This document shows positions 50,551-64,000 of a stretch of 64,000 bases of DNA, piece after piece. The notes beneath the pieces were generated by a model. The model made no database searches. It was not told where the DNA came from and saw only the letters and a program-made list of their open reading frames with translations. Made by a program: the position numbers and the translations under genes. Positions within the stretch are counted from its first letter, which is position 1. Each line of letters starts with the position of its first letter. The DNA is taken from NCBI GenBank assembly GCA_013397115.1, contig VWZW01005525.1, forward strand, positions 1,659,736 through 1,723,735, given 5' to 3'. The stretch comes from Edolisoma coerulescens (lineage: Eukaryota; Chordata; Aves; Passeriformes; Campephagidae).

Positions 50551-53500
50551 GAAGTAACTAGGGAAGAGCAATGTCATGGTTCTGAATAATTAAATAGAGC
50601 AATAGGGTTCTCCCTTACAGCATGGGGAAAAGTAATTGGTGACAAATCCTAGCAGGAGCTACTTCCTACTCACATCAATATGCCTATATTCCCTGGAAAC
50701 TATTATTTTCACTCATCCTTCAGTCTCTCTGTTCAGTAACAAGGTCTACAATTGTTCTCTTTGGTTACTCTGTGTATGGTAGTTGCTTCTCCTTGTTGTG
50801 ATTGCTATTGGACTATTCTTTGATTTTTGTGCTGGTACATCAATGGTTTTCTTTATACTGTAGTCTCATGAGAGCCTTGGGAACCTTTAGCAACAAGCAG
50901 AGACATATCTGCATAATCCCATCAATATACACTGCCAGGCAACTCCTTTGACAGTTATGCATCTCTTCCAAGCATGGTTTACAAAGGTAAATCTGCCTGG
51001 ATATCGAGCACCATTTATTTAGCTGGTCTCATTTATCTCACTGCTAGTATTAAAGATATTTCCATTAACTAAGAAATACCAAACAACCGTCCAGAGATGA
51101 GGAGCTACACAGACAGGGTTGCACAGTCTATATTCGGGCAGCTGCAAATATTATTTATCTCAACAATGACTCAATAACATTTCTGTGGACACGTCAGAAA
51201 CTTCTTATATAACCATACAATAATAGAAATTAACACTGTTAAATTATAATAAAATTATAACACTGTTATACTGACAATTCCTACCATTCTTTACCTCGTA
51301 AGGAATATTTATGTCCTCTCCTGCTCCTCTAGTAGGACACAAAATAAAACATCTCAATTGTTCATGTATCTTCTTTTAATTAGTTGTTGTAATAGGTGCT
51401 AGGTGGTAAAACTGATGCACCTTGCAGCAACACTGCAGCATTTCTAGACCTATTTACATTACAGAACATACAAACAGCAGTATGTGTGAGATTTATGCCT
51501 TCTACATTCACAGGTACTAACGCATGATGCATTTAATAAAGATAGATGTACCTAAGTCAAAATACTGAAAACTAGGAAAAGGCTATTTCCATGATTCACA
51601 GAAATCTTTCAACTATACATTCAATTTTGAATAGTACAGGAAAGTTCCCATGCCATCAAGCTGAGGAGATAATCTGACCAAGTAATATAAAAGAGAGAAG
51701 TAAGTAAGAATGAGTACCATAGATAATGTTGTTGGAGAGGGTAGAGAAACTTATGAATAATATTATACAAAACTCCCCCTTCTTAAAAGTTTATGCAGTC
51801 AAACCAAGATAAATTTTATCTCAGTTTTTGGCCATTGAACAAAAGCAACAGGTAACACCAAACAGCATGGTGAGTCCTGACAGAACTCTTTCTGCACACT
51901 CCACTGAAATAGCTGAAGGAAAAAGAGCCAGCATCAGAGAAGCTGGAGGAATTGCTGATGAAGATTAGACATATCTTTGTGTTATCTACAGAGAGAAAAC
52001 AAAACAGATGTTCATCCAAGTGATATGTTGTGAATTTTGCAGGTGAAGGAAAAATCCATTAGAAGCCTTTTTTTTTATCCTAGAAATTTGAACTGAAGGA
52101 AGCTGAAAAGCAGAGTGAAATGGAGCAGAATTCTCACTTTTTTAATTTATTGAGGTTCAGCGTTCCACTAATGCAGAACTAATTACAGCAGAAGTAACCT
52201 AGCTTGGTAATCAATTCATAGCAGAAAACTTAGCATCAGGCATCAGGATTTTTCTAACCCAAAACAGCTCTTGACAGTTTCCACAAAAAAGCATACTTTC
52301 TATTTCTTATTGAATTTACCTAATAATTTGGCAGCTGCCTGCAGTATCACAAAATACTTACACATTTTATATTTTGCAGTGTGGATTTGATGGCTCTACC
52401 TTTAACTACAATGAAGGTTAATTTATTTCCAACTGCATAAAAATTATTTCTCCAAGCTATGAGCAATTCTTTTTCCAGGCTATCTCAAGGTTTGCTTTCA
52501 TTGTTTCATCTTGTAGAAAACTCAATATTTCTAAGTCAATTCAAAGTTGCAATAGCCCCTAGAAACCGTGTCCCAGCGTAGCACTGCATGTTTACTTAGC
52601 TGTGAACATATGTCGGTCAATCTTTATAAAAAAAAGCATTGTCCATAGAACATTTTTGAGAAGGCAGCCTTTAGAGTCATCTTTGTGACTCATTAAATGA
52701 TAGGTGCAAGCCTCATGCCATTGTTTTGTGATGCACACCCACTTGTTAGAAAATTCCATCACAAGCTTTGACACATTTTGACACCTTTCAAAGACATAGT
52801 ACAATTGCACCTAACTGAAGTAGCTGCGTTATGAGCTTTACTGCTCTTTCCTGTGTTTACTGCTGCAGAGAGGATTCAGTTTTAAGAAATGAAAGTTAGT
52901 TTTCTTCTATGTCAAAAGCCAGACTCAGCTTACTCTTGTAACTATTAATCAAGCAGGTAATTCAGTATTTAAGCAAGAAATCACAGGAACATGCCATACT
53001 AAAGAACTTCACCAGAAAGCTTCAATGTCTTTCTTCCCATAAGGTTTCCTATATCCTTCTGGTTTTCTGCTCACATGCTAAACTAATTATTATCATATAT
53101 TGTGAAGCACGACAGCAGGAAGGATATAAAGCAGGTAAATATATTTGCAAATGCTGCTCTGTTACAATTTACTCAAAAACTTTACTAAAAATACATGCTA
53201 TTTTTAGTCACTTTGCACTTTGTGATGTTATTAAGGACACAATTCAATATCATAGGGTTTTTCTGCCATTGGCAGATCATTATGAGGTTTACAGTGCACT
53301 AGAATTCAAAATGTCATCCATTCAAACATGAAAAACAAAATAGGGGCTAAATTTGTCTGTGCAATGGTGTTATTTTACAAAGATGTAAAATCAGGACAGG
53401 TTAGAGGAGAGAAATGCCTAAATTCTGAGACTGTGCTAATGGTTATGGAGAGCAGGTACCAGTAGATGCTGAAATTATCATATAGTCAAGAAATAGTATT

Positions 53501-56500
53501 TTGACGAGTTAAGTACATATTTGTTTTCAAAAACGAGCTAGCTCTTTTCCTGATACTCTGGGCTGCTCTTCTACAGGCTTGAGTCAAGCACCAGAGAAGT
53601 GACACCAACCTATCACTCAAACTTTCACTGTCCAAAGCAAATAGTAAAATAGGAGAAATTGGAGAAAATCTCCTGTATATACTTAGGCCAAACCACCAAC
53701 TTGCTAACATGAGGCACTGAGGAAACGACTGCTTTTTCTCTGTTATAGCCTTACCCACCATTCTGTGCTCTACAGACTCATCACACAGAACACCTGAATG
53801 TCTCAACATAACATGCACAGCAACTACATAATAACCTTCAAAGAATGAGGAAGCCATAACAACACACACAGACTACAGCTTTGACAGCTGTAAATGAATG
53901 TATATCAAAATCATGTCAAGAAGTAAAAGCCTGTGGAGGAAGATACTCAATACTACTGAACTACTAAAATAATTATATAAGATGTAATCATGCTTTTTAA
54001 TGTATGGGAAAGCAATTCAATGTCTCTTCTGAGTAATGAAATTTTATGTATATAATGGGACATGATATAGAAACTGTATACACAAGTTTAATTAAAGACT
54101 TGTAAGGGGTGTGTGTGCATGCGTGTAAGCGTCATGATCACTGAACCATGTAGTTAACATTGATAAAATTATATTTTGCTAACAGTATGGGTTTGTATCT
54201 ACAGAAAATTTGATCATTCCATTATCTTGTGTAGGATCTAATAAAGTAATAAATGTGCTATATTGCACAACCTGCAGAGGGAGAAATCCAGATGTATTTT
54301 CATACTTCAGTAAATCCAGAAAATTCTGTCACAAGTTATTACACGTACAGTATATCTTTCCTTTTATACAGACTCAATGGCTTCCTGGCTCCTTATTTCT
54401 CTTGTATATGGGTTATGTGAGTTAAAATATCTTCTTGACCCTTTCCTGCCCATTGTACAGGTGTTGAAAACAAGGAGAGAGGGTGGGATGGGGACACACA
54501 TGTGACAAGGGACAAAGAGGGGCCACAACTGTGGGCAATCATGCTCAGCTTAGATGGCTGAAAAAAAAAGGTTCAGATCAACTTTTCAAGAGCCCTTACT
54601 GTTCTGGTTATAAACAGTGTGGTGAAAGGAACCAAACATAAACATTTATTGATGAATACTGACAAAGGGAGGTTAAAGAAACTACCTAAATAAGACGTAA
54701 GAGTGGAGGTTTCTGAGAGGGAATAAAAATAAACTCACATTTGAGGCAGAAAATATGAGAGGAAGTAATATTCTTCACTTTTAGTAACCATTTAGACATA
54801 TTCTTGTTACTGCTCACTGGTCAAAATCATGAGAAAACAAAACACAAACCCGGCAGCCTTTGTGGCATGATAGGAAGCCATCACCCATGCTCCCTCTGCT
54901 TCACAGCAAACCACAACAGGATCACCTCATGTCACCTCCACAGCTGCACTACCCACAAAAGCAGGTTACAGCACAAATACCAGGGTAAACAAGCAGCAGT
55001 ACAACCTAGAAGGGTAAAGGTGAGTGGCAGAAAGTGAGGAAAACTCTTTCAAAGGACTAAGCAGGAAAGAAGTAGCAACTGGCAATACTTCATCAGATTC
55101 AGTTCTACTTTATGTATTTGCATTTATAATGCGCTCTCAAAGCTGTTTTACACAGCTTGGCACAGGAATATAGCACATTCATTGAGTAAAACCATTAGGA
55201 AAATAATGGAAAAGTAAACTTGTAAAATAAAACTACTAAATACACAGTACACAACAGATGGAGTTACAATTTGTTACTACCTCGTCACTCACAGTACTGC
55301 ACATTTGACATCAAAACTTACAACTCAGCCTCTCTCCAAAATTTCTGAGCCAGAAGAAGTCAACTGCTGCACCTGACTCTGTAAACCATCCAGGAAAATT
55401 TGAAAAGCCTTGCCCTTGCTAAGTCAGAGCAAACTGAGGTTAGAAGATCCAGCTGAGAAGGCATTTCATATATAGCAGAGCCAGTCACTTTATAACTTAC
55501 CTTTAAGAAAGGCTGTTGAGCCTCCTCAATTATCTCCAGAGCAAGCAAGAAAGATTTTAGGAATACATCAAAACAACGATCACTCAGGTTCCTTTCTTGT
55601 CAAGTTCGAGACTATTTTTTCATTACAGCAATGACTGAAGGTCTGTCCTGTTTCTGTCTTCCCCAAGAGGCCACATTTAATCAACATCTATTAAAATGGA
55701 TACATTAAAAACATTCAAAATTGTCAAGATTGCTTCAGTACTACAAATAAACCAGATACACCTGAGCAGTTACATATCACTTTGCACCCTAATTCAAGCT
55801 GAATATGCCTGAAAAGCAGTCAATACTATTCCCCTCCCTCACATTTCAAAATAGGCAGATATTTAAGCTTAAGCAGCATACCTGGCGCTCTTCAGGCTTT
55901 TTATTTTCATAAGTGACTAGAAGCTCTGAACTCATCCACCTTCCATTTAGACCATTGCTTTTCAATCTTTTTCAGCTGTGTGATGCAATATATCCATATT
56001 AACAATTAGGTTAGGATAATCATCAGGTTCAAAGGAAACAAAGCTCATTTGCCTGTCTTTTAGACTAAGCCTAGAAATGAGAAAATTGATTGAGCACAGA
56101 TGCAAGCAAGGGTCTGAAAACTGTGCTTGGATTTTAGCTAAAAGGAATCATTTTTGAACATTAATGAACAAGTTAAATCTTTAGAGCTCAGAGTTCACCA
56201 GTGCTAAGCATTGAATTCAATAGGATCCCACGGCCTAAAAGTACTACAGGGCCAGCAATTTCAGGCATATGGACAATGTTAAGGTAGCAGAGGTCAGGAT
56301 TGCTGGGATTATATATCCACATTACCCAATGCGTTTATGGTTAATTAATTCCTGTGCAAGTAAAGAAACCTTACTGCTCATATAAGGGTGTTAGGTGCTG
56401 GGAGGCAACAGCTGTGCTTGGGCTAACAGTGTCCAACAGACCAGAGTCAGACCTGATTCAGAAGAAGCCACCTGGCTTGGTTTTTGGTCATACAGGAAAT

Positions 56501-58172
56501 AATTTCCCTCTGCAGAACTCTAAGACAAGATTTGCACCTCTTTTCTATTTAATCTTCTCTTCATCCTGTAAAGAGATTGTATGAGGCCCCTGATTAAATA
56601 CAGTTCTTGAGCAAATTAGTGCGTTCATGAGGGCAAGTGCTTTATACTGAATGCAGAGAATCTCATGGAGTGCAAGCAGGTAAAGAAAGTGGGTTTGGTT
56701 CATTTGCTGAACAATTGTTGAAAGATACACTTGTTTGATCGGAAAAGGCAGAACACTGTCCACAAAATGAAACCAAAATGTTTCTCTGTGATTAAAAGCA
56801 TTCATTCAACCAAAAATGAAACTCCTCGTATCAATTATCCAAAAATAACCCATATTCAGCTTAGGCTTCACTTGATGAGAAGCCAGGCAACATAAAGCAA
56901 TTTCAAAATATTTATTCTACTAATTCCTTATTTTATTTTTAAATTTAGGGCTATTTTTATTTTAAAGTATCATTTTTGAATGAGAAGTAAAAAGAAAAAA
57001 AAAACCACCTTATTCTGCTGATGACATTTACTGGTTTATCTAAGTTCTGTAAACACTGAGTCCTATACGAGCATAAGCAAAATGAATCCCAGAGCAATCA
57101 GTTTAATATATTATTTGTTGGATCTCTGGCTTTTGTTAGATTTTGGAAACAGCACTGAACACTGTTTGGGGTAGGGGGTTACTATGGTTTGGGTTTTCTT
57201 AAACACATGCTCTTGTTTAAATAAGTTGCAGGCATTCCTTTAACTGTCAGCTTGGTTTTTAATAGTCATATTTTGACAGGTCAGGAAAGGCCCTAATGAG
57301 ATATACTCAGACTCAGATATATTTAGACTGATATGATGCAATATGCAGCCATCTTGATAAATTCAAGCTCTCACTAGAAATACATGGCAAATGTCATCCA
57401 TTTACCTACATCAATTTCTGTGCAGATGCATTGGTGGCAAATTTTCAAACATAGGAAAACCTTTATCAAAATTAAATATTTTTATGAGGTATATTCTTTA
57501 GTTCAATCACAGTCACAGGATATAAAACAGGGGTTTTTTTACATAAATCAATTTCTGTTATGCAAAAGGTCTCATTCTATAATGACTGTTAGTCAGTTGC
57601 CACTTTAACACCTATGAATTTACAAATCTATTTGAAGACTTCATGAAAAAGAAGACCAAGATGAGTGCTGTGGTTTCTACACTGAGTAGAAATAATTTCC
57701 TTTTCATTCCTGGTTTAAGGCCAGCTTCTGGATTATTTCTGCTTCAGCTAGTATAACTGAAACTTGAATAGACGGCAAGGAAAAACTTGTGTTTCAATAA
57801 GAGATTCATCTAAGGTTTTCAGAAGACTAAATAAGTAAACAAGTATTCAGTAGGATCTAGGGAAGAGGGGTGCCCTTTACAACTGGTGCAGAAGAAATGT
57901 GCTTTTAACTTGCATACTGGTGCATTCACACATATACACTTTTCACTTCTATGAATGTTAAAAACATTTCGTCTGTGTTGGGTAGGTCAAGCGATCAAAG
58001 TTGAGAACATTTATTATTCAGTTGGTACGACTTCATTGGCTACAGCAGTCATATATCAACAGAGATTCAGGACAGTGACTTTTCCTGAGGGATTCAGGGA
58101 GTGAGGGATTACTTTAACCAGAGGTACATTTTCTTGCTATCCAACTGCTTATTATTATACCATCCAGGAGAG

Positions 58173-58191
58173 AATATTATACTATAATATT
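58173..58191. repeat. AT-only palindrome, 9-bp arms
   Basis: AATATTATA and TATAATATT flank a single central C. No function is suggested. Confidence 0.6.
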
Positions 58192-61100
58192 TTGCATAAT
58201 GGCTGAACATTATACATGCCATTTTAAGACATGACAAGTCCAGTCTCATTGCACATATGACTGTTATGACCCCTCACATAACCTTTGGTTCTATCCACAG
58301 AGGTTTAATTTCTTTCTTCATGTGATTTGTTCTAATCTAATCTCATAAATTTAATTGAAACTTGTAAGCCGATAATAATTTCCATAAAATGGGAAATAAT
58401 CACCTTTTAAAGCCAGATTCCAGTGTTATATCTAGCAATATTTTATCCAGAAATATTTGAACAGTAAACTGAAATGGAGAAAGAATTGTTCAGTGAACGA
58501 TTTAGATTCATTACTTCAACACAAAGGGATGATATTGCTACTTGAGGACAATTCTGTGCTAAGAACAGCTCAGCTAAAATTCCTGTTCTTGTGATCACTT
58601 TTTTTGCTGAGGAAGGGAAGGAACATCAAATGCTCAAATAGTTCACCTGAGAAAGGAGCGGTAACTGCTGTTCCAGACTGAGAACACATTCCTTGTTTCC
58701 TCTAAACATGAACTTGTTTCAAGAAAAAGTAATCCTTTCAAAAAATGAAATAATTATCTCTGGCTCATTAAGAAAAATCTCAGCATTTCTGGCCATTTTC
58801 AGAGATGGTTTTATAGAGATAAAGGTATTGTTTCCAGTTACTGTTGACACACTTCTTGAACTTGGCTTATTAAAGCATAAAAATGTACATGAAATGCCTG
58901 TGTTCAGTATCGCTTATTTCCAAAAGTCTAACTCAGAAATCACTGTTTAATCAATCCAAAAGTGGAGAAAAAATCCATTAGGCTTACAATCAATGACAGT
59001 AGACCATCTTCAAATAAAGCCTTCACTAAAGACCTCATTTCAAACTGAGCAAACATTAAGTCCTGAAGTTATAGAATCAGCAAACATCTATTCACCAGAA
59101 AGTGTATCAAAGTCAGAACTTGGCATATCTTAACACAGTTTCTATTTACAGGGTGTATGCACATGGGGAATATCAGCCCTGGCAGATAAACAAGAAGGTG
59201 AAACTTTAACACTATCTCCCTTTCATATACTGTTCACAACAGAAATGAATTCAAAAGTATTTCCTAGAGTTAGCACAATATTTTGCTTATGGAGGTTCAG
59301 TGAAAGGCTGTTGCACCCTAGTATAGAGAAAAATTCTGTATTTGTTGTGTATTCATTGCTGAAAAATAGGGAAACATTAAGAATTCTGTCTAACTTCAGT
59401 GATTATGACTTGATTAAATTGTGTAAATACTATTTAACAAGAACATGGAGATTCCCAAATAAAAGGCAAAATATAGCATCTTCTTTCCAAAGCATGGCAT
59501 TACTCTATTGCCTTCCACACAAAATTTGCCAGGATAAACTAATAGTCAACTGTCATGTTAAGCCCCCTTGATACCAAGTGTCAGTTATCAAAAAAAAAAT
59601 ATCCTATATCTTGTCATTAATCTGCACTGGGTTTTATCCACAGATCTCAAAACAAGCCAATGAGCTGCCAACTCTGACAGCTGCAAATGTCTCCTGCATG
59701 AATGTGTACCGTGGGCTAGATTCCTATCTCAGTTACAACAGTCACAATAAAAGGTCCTTTTGTAAACAACACCAACATAAAAGAAGTACATCAACTATCT
59801 ATGGTAAAATTACAGGTAGAACCTGCATGAATATGGGAAAGAAAATGAAACAGTAATTTTGTATGTGTAAATATTTCCAATTTAACTCTTAATAAATTAA
59901 CCATCCAGTCAAATAAATGAAGAAATTATTCCAAGCAACAAAAAAAACCACCCCTCCATTTTTGAAAACAAATTATACTGGTTCTGGGTCAATAAGACAT
60001 TTGCTATTTGATTTTATACATGAGGTGAAAATTATTTTGAGTCTAAAGAACTGCCAAACTCTTCTTTTAGGATATTACTTTTCAGTGTCAACAGGAGATC
60101 AACTGCCTTGCATTAGATCTCCTTCTCTCTTTGTTCCTGAGCTCTAAGGATTCAATGCAGTTGAATACTCCCCCTCATGGGCTGCTACAACATGACATTA
60201 TAGTGCTTTGTGTTTCTCTTAACTAAATGCTACCACCTCCTACATGCACTGCAAACACAGCAACAGTGTTAGCACAGGCCCAAAGCATTACAACCCATCT
60301 TAGAAACTTTCATTTCACTAAGTCTGTGATAACAGATATTAGCAACTGCAGATTGTCATTCATTATTTTGCTTTGAAATGTGTTTTTAATCATTATTATT
60401 AAATTTCAGAATAAACATATAGAATAAATATATGGGAAAAGAATTGATTAAAACAGGATTTCCTGACTTGTGTTTTGTTCTTATTGGAATTTACCTTGGA
60501 CAATAAATACATCTAAGCATTGTTGATAGGAGATTTTCCACTGAAGTGACTTATTTGAAATCGTATTCGTTAATCCTGTAAGAAACAAATGTAGAACAGT
60601 GAAATGAAACCTAATTAAAATTATATTCAATACATTTTTCTGAAGTGGAAAAAACGTACAGTATGTGTATGTGGCCACTGACACCTACCTCTGTGTCTAT
60701 TTGGGGAGAATAACTTTAACCTCCAAGTTCACTACTTGTTCTTCAAATCAAGCAGTCTATTTCAAAACGGATTTGCAACTTCATTGTGCTGATCTTTTAG
60801 AAGAAAGATTTCCTAGTAGACATTATATGAGATCAGCTGCCCTAGATTAAAACCTATTCAACTTAAAATGCCTTTCACCATTCATGTGAGTCTTTCCTGA
60901 TTTCTGTTTTCACCCTAACACTGACTGAAAACACACAGGGTCTCTCACCTGTTATAACTGACTGTAATAGCTTATTCCTCAGCACAGTTTGTGTTAGCAC
61001 ACATTCCCTGTTCTACTATGCCCTCATCATGCTTGAGGAGGGCAAAGGCAATGCAGGCAGGGGAAAGTGTGTTGGTATTTTTAATCTGAAATGGTATTCA

Positions 61101-64000
61101 AACAGCAAAATGCATAGTTACCATTGATCTTCTTCACTTCTTTTTAATACCAATTCATCTTCTCAAAATGTGCTGAAAAACATTCCTTAACAATGATATG
61201 ATTTCACCTCCTTTGTGCCGTGTCAGTCAACAAAGTGCTCTGTTCTCCTGCAAATTCAGCTGGTACCTTCAAAGAACAGCAAGCACTGACTTCCCCCAGA
61301 AGATCCTGTAACATTAAGCAAAGCACATTAAGGATTAAGATCCTCTCTGGAAATAAACAGTACTTCATTTGATTCAAGTTCTTCTCCCTGAACTTTAACT
61401 GAGTGGTTCTGGGGTCATTCTAATAAAACAGTTCACTAAAAGGCATCCTTTCTGAAAGTGCTTTTATCTTTGCTTACTCAGTTTATTAAAATGGATGAGT
61501 TTATCTGCAATGGATTTGCAATTTAGATATCTAAAGAAAGTAATCAGATTAACAATTTTCTGCAGCATATTCTGTGGGAGTTAATGTAAAAAAATTTTGT
61601 TTAGAACATTTATTAGAACACTCAAAGTGTACAAACAATACAAAGCATAAAATCAACTGGGGAACTTGGCAAAAACCTACTAAAATCCCCTCATAAAAAA
61701 TTAAGCCTCAATAGTGAAACTCCATATAACGTTTGACAAATAGTTCCCAGCATTATTTTCATCTCCTCTGTGAACAAAGGGGGTGGTGTCACTTCCATTC
61801 AAGAAGTTTACTTGATTTTGCTTTTCAAGTTTCCAAATAATGTTAAACCCAAACCCCAAAATTCCTCTATTAGGCAAAAATTTTACTACTAAGTCTTAAA
61901 GCAGGTGATACCTTCTGAAACAGGGAAGGTTATTCAACATTTCTCCTATATTCTACTATTATGAAGCTATCAAATAGCACTGAAATTTTATATGAAATGC
62001 TAAACTTCAACTTTGCGCTTCTGAGACTGATTGTATTTTGTATATATTGACAGAATCTTCTTTTGTAAGGCAGATGTTCTAGGATTCTTCTATATGCAGT
62101 TGCACAAAATACTTTAGAGTTTTTAAAACTGGAGTTCATAGTGGGAACTAATTGTAAAGCTATTTTCTTACTAGTTATAGGCAGTACAGAAAAGGATTTT
62201 TTGTTAGAGGATTAAACACCATAAGTATGAAAGCTCTGTCTTTCAAACAGGGTGAACAGACACAGAAAGCTGCTTTTCCACAAGAGAATCACCTTGGTTT
62301 TGAGGTGTTTCTACTCTTTCAAGAAGGGAAAAACACCCCACTCCCACAGGCAGCTTGTAATCTAAAAGCAGACAAATTGACAGAAACTCGGGGGAAAAAA
62401 AATAGGAGGCAGGAGGGCAATCCTTATGAATGAATTCTTATATTGCCTCACGTCAAACAGAGGGGTCTGGTCTTTTTCTTCAGTCTGGTTTGTATTGGTA
62501 GCAGGGTGAAAGCCAGTCTTTCAGAGACACAGCCAAAGCTGGCCACCCTGTTCAGCCTAGGATGTTCCTCACCTTCTCAGAGACTCTTAACCACACTTGT
62601 GCAGGAGAGGTGCTCCAGCCTACTTAGTTTGACAAGCAAGTATCTGGGCTCTCTGGTTTCCTGGGATAGAGATAAAAAAATCTGAAGGAGACTGATCTAA
62701 GAAAACCCTCATAAAAATATTGCATTCTTTCTGGCCTTTCTCTCCTGCTGTTCTGCTCTTACAGAAAGTATTGACTCACAGGGGTTTGTATGCTGTGAGA
62801 AACAGCAAGAGGTAAGAGAGCTGAATGCAATTCATCTGTTATGAGAACAAAAAGGAAAATTAAAATAATTATTTATAATATCATGGAGTTCCTGAGTTCA
62901 GTCCATCCAGAGCAGAACCTCAGTTCTTAAGAGACTTAAATCTTTCAATACCTCAATTCAAGCTTCCTTTTGGATCTGCAATTATTTATGAAGTCTTGAT
63001 AGATGAAGTTATGGGGAAAAAGAAGTGAGGAAGATCCTCACTAAAAAAAAGAAATTATTTAATGAGTCAGTGATTGTGAGGCTTTTCAGGTGCAACTTGA
63101 AAATTACTTGGTAGTTATTGTCCCTTACATGTTATTGAGCTTTCTTTAAAGCCAGAAACAAATACATGACTGAAGCTGATGCAAGCACTCTGCAAACTGT
63201 CAGTAGAAATCTGAAAGATGGACTGGCTGGTTAAGCAACACTGATGGCATCATCTCAGTGATGCAATAGGGACACTGGATCAGGGTGCCTGCAGCACACT
63301 CCGTGACAGAATGTTAACTCGAAACAATAAATTTCCATGCCTGAAAGTCCACCCAAGCCAACAGGAAAGAGCAGAGATTAATACAGTTAAAAGCAATTTT
63401 ACTAGGACATTAAATAACTTCTAATCTGTTATAAGATATGGGCCATTCCATTTCATTTTGCTGATACAGGTGTATCAGGGCCAGTGTATGTTCCCATAAC
63501 TTCTGCACTCACATGCACCAATACAACACAGCACATGAAACACATGGATTATTATGAACTGGGGTACAGCTGACCAAGAGGAGAGAATTGCCAGAGAATT
63601 CAATTCTCTGCTGTAGTCTGCCAACAATGGAGAGATGCAAAATTGCAAGCAGAAATAATACATCATGCTCTGGACAGTGGAAAAGAGGTGACAAATGAGG
63701 CATGGGATGTTATGCAGAATGTGTACATTCCAGATGACGAAAGTCATCACTGCCTCATCTGATTTGTAACTTCTGACCTCAGAGGATAACCATGTCATTG
63801 TCAAATCTCATTGTTTTGAAGGTCAGTGGGGAGGATTTTATCAGCCTGACATTTATTGTCAACTTTTTTTTTAAAGTTCTCATTTCATTTTAATAACAAA
63901 GGAATGAGGACATGAAGGTTATGCGTGAAAAACTCCCACTGACTTTTCATAAAATACTTGAATCTAAACGGACTTCAATTTATCAGGAATGCAGGTAACA

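Larger units (their letters stand above)
46754..64000. other. DNTT 5' flank and intergenic region
   Basis: This 17 kb region is AT-rich and shows no gene I can support. It contains one clear CR1 3' end (49876-50130), hairpin-forming AT-rich palindromes (48826-48844, 58173-58191), one G/C-stemmed hairpin (50522-50550) and scattered short homopolymer runs. In other vertebrates BLNK is the divergent upstream neighbour, but no BLNK-like exon was recognised up to 64000. Confidence 0.6.

Overview
This window looks like nuclear DNA from a bird, or at least a sauropsid. It is AT-rich and intron-dominated, with no operon-like packing. It carries several decayed CR1 LINE 3' ends of the avian type, and the one protein-coding gene I recognise is split into short exons with GT-AG splice sites.

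That gene is DNTT, encoding terminal deoxynucleotidyltransferase (TdT), on the minus strand. Seven exons are intact and join in frame: 46753-46551, 43263-43089, 36847-36722, 27358-27188, 25875-25804, 23149-23026 and 21901-21769. They give 1004 coding bases, or 334 codons plus 2 bases. They cover the N-terminal basic segment, the BRCT domain, the linker, the 8-kDa domain, both helix-hairpin-helix elements, and the start of the palm up to the GGFR motif. I could not find the exons for the rest of the palm (the catalytic Asp residues), the thumb or the stop codon. They most likely lie left of base 1, which would make intron 7 longer than 21.7 kb.

Layout: 1-21768 is the presumed intron 7, with one CR1 fragment, A-rich and GT-rich tracts, an imperfect hairpin and one ambiguous base. 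21769-46753 holds DNTT exons 7 to 1, with CR1 fragments and small tandem duplications in the introns. 46754-64000 is DNTT 5' flank and intergenic DNA with a CR1 copy and no gene I can support. In other vertebrates BLNK lies upstream of DNTT in the opposite orientation, but I saw no BLNK exon here.

TdT adds non-templated (N) nucleotides at V(D)J junctions in developing lymphocytes. I found no bacterial, viral, CRISPR or other accessory system. Nearly all other open reading frames are short, AT-rich chance frames or readings through CR1 copies.
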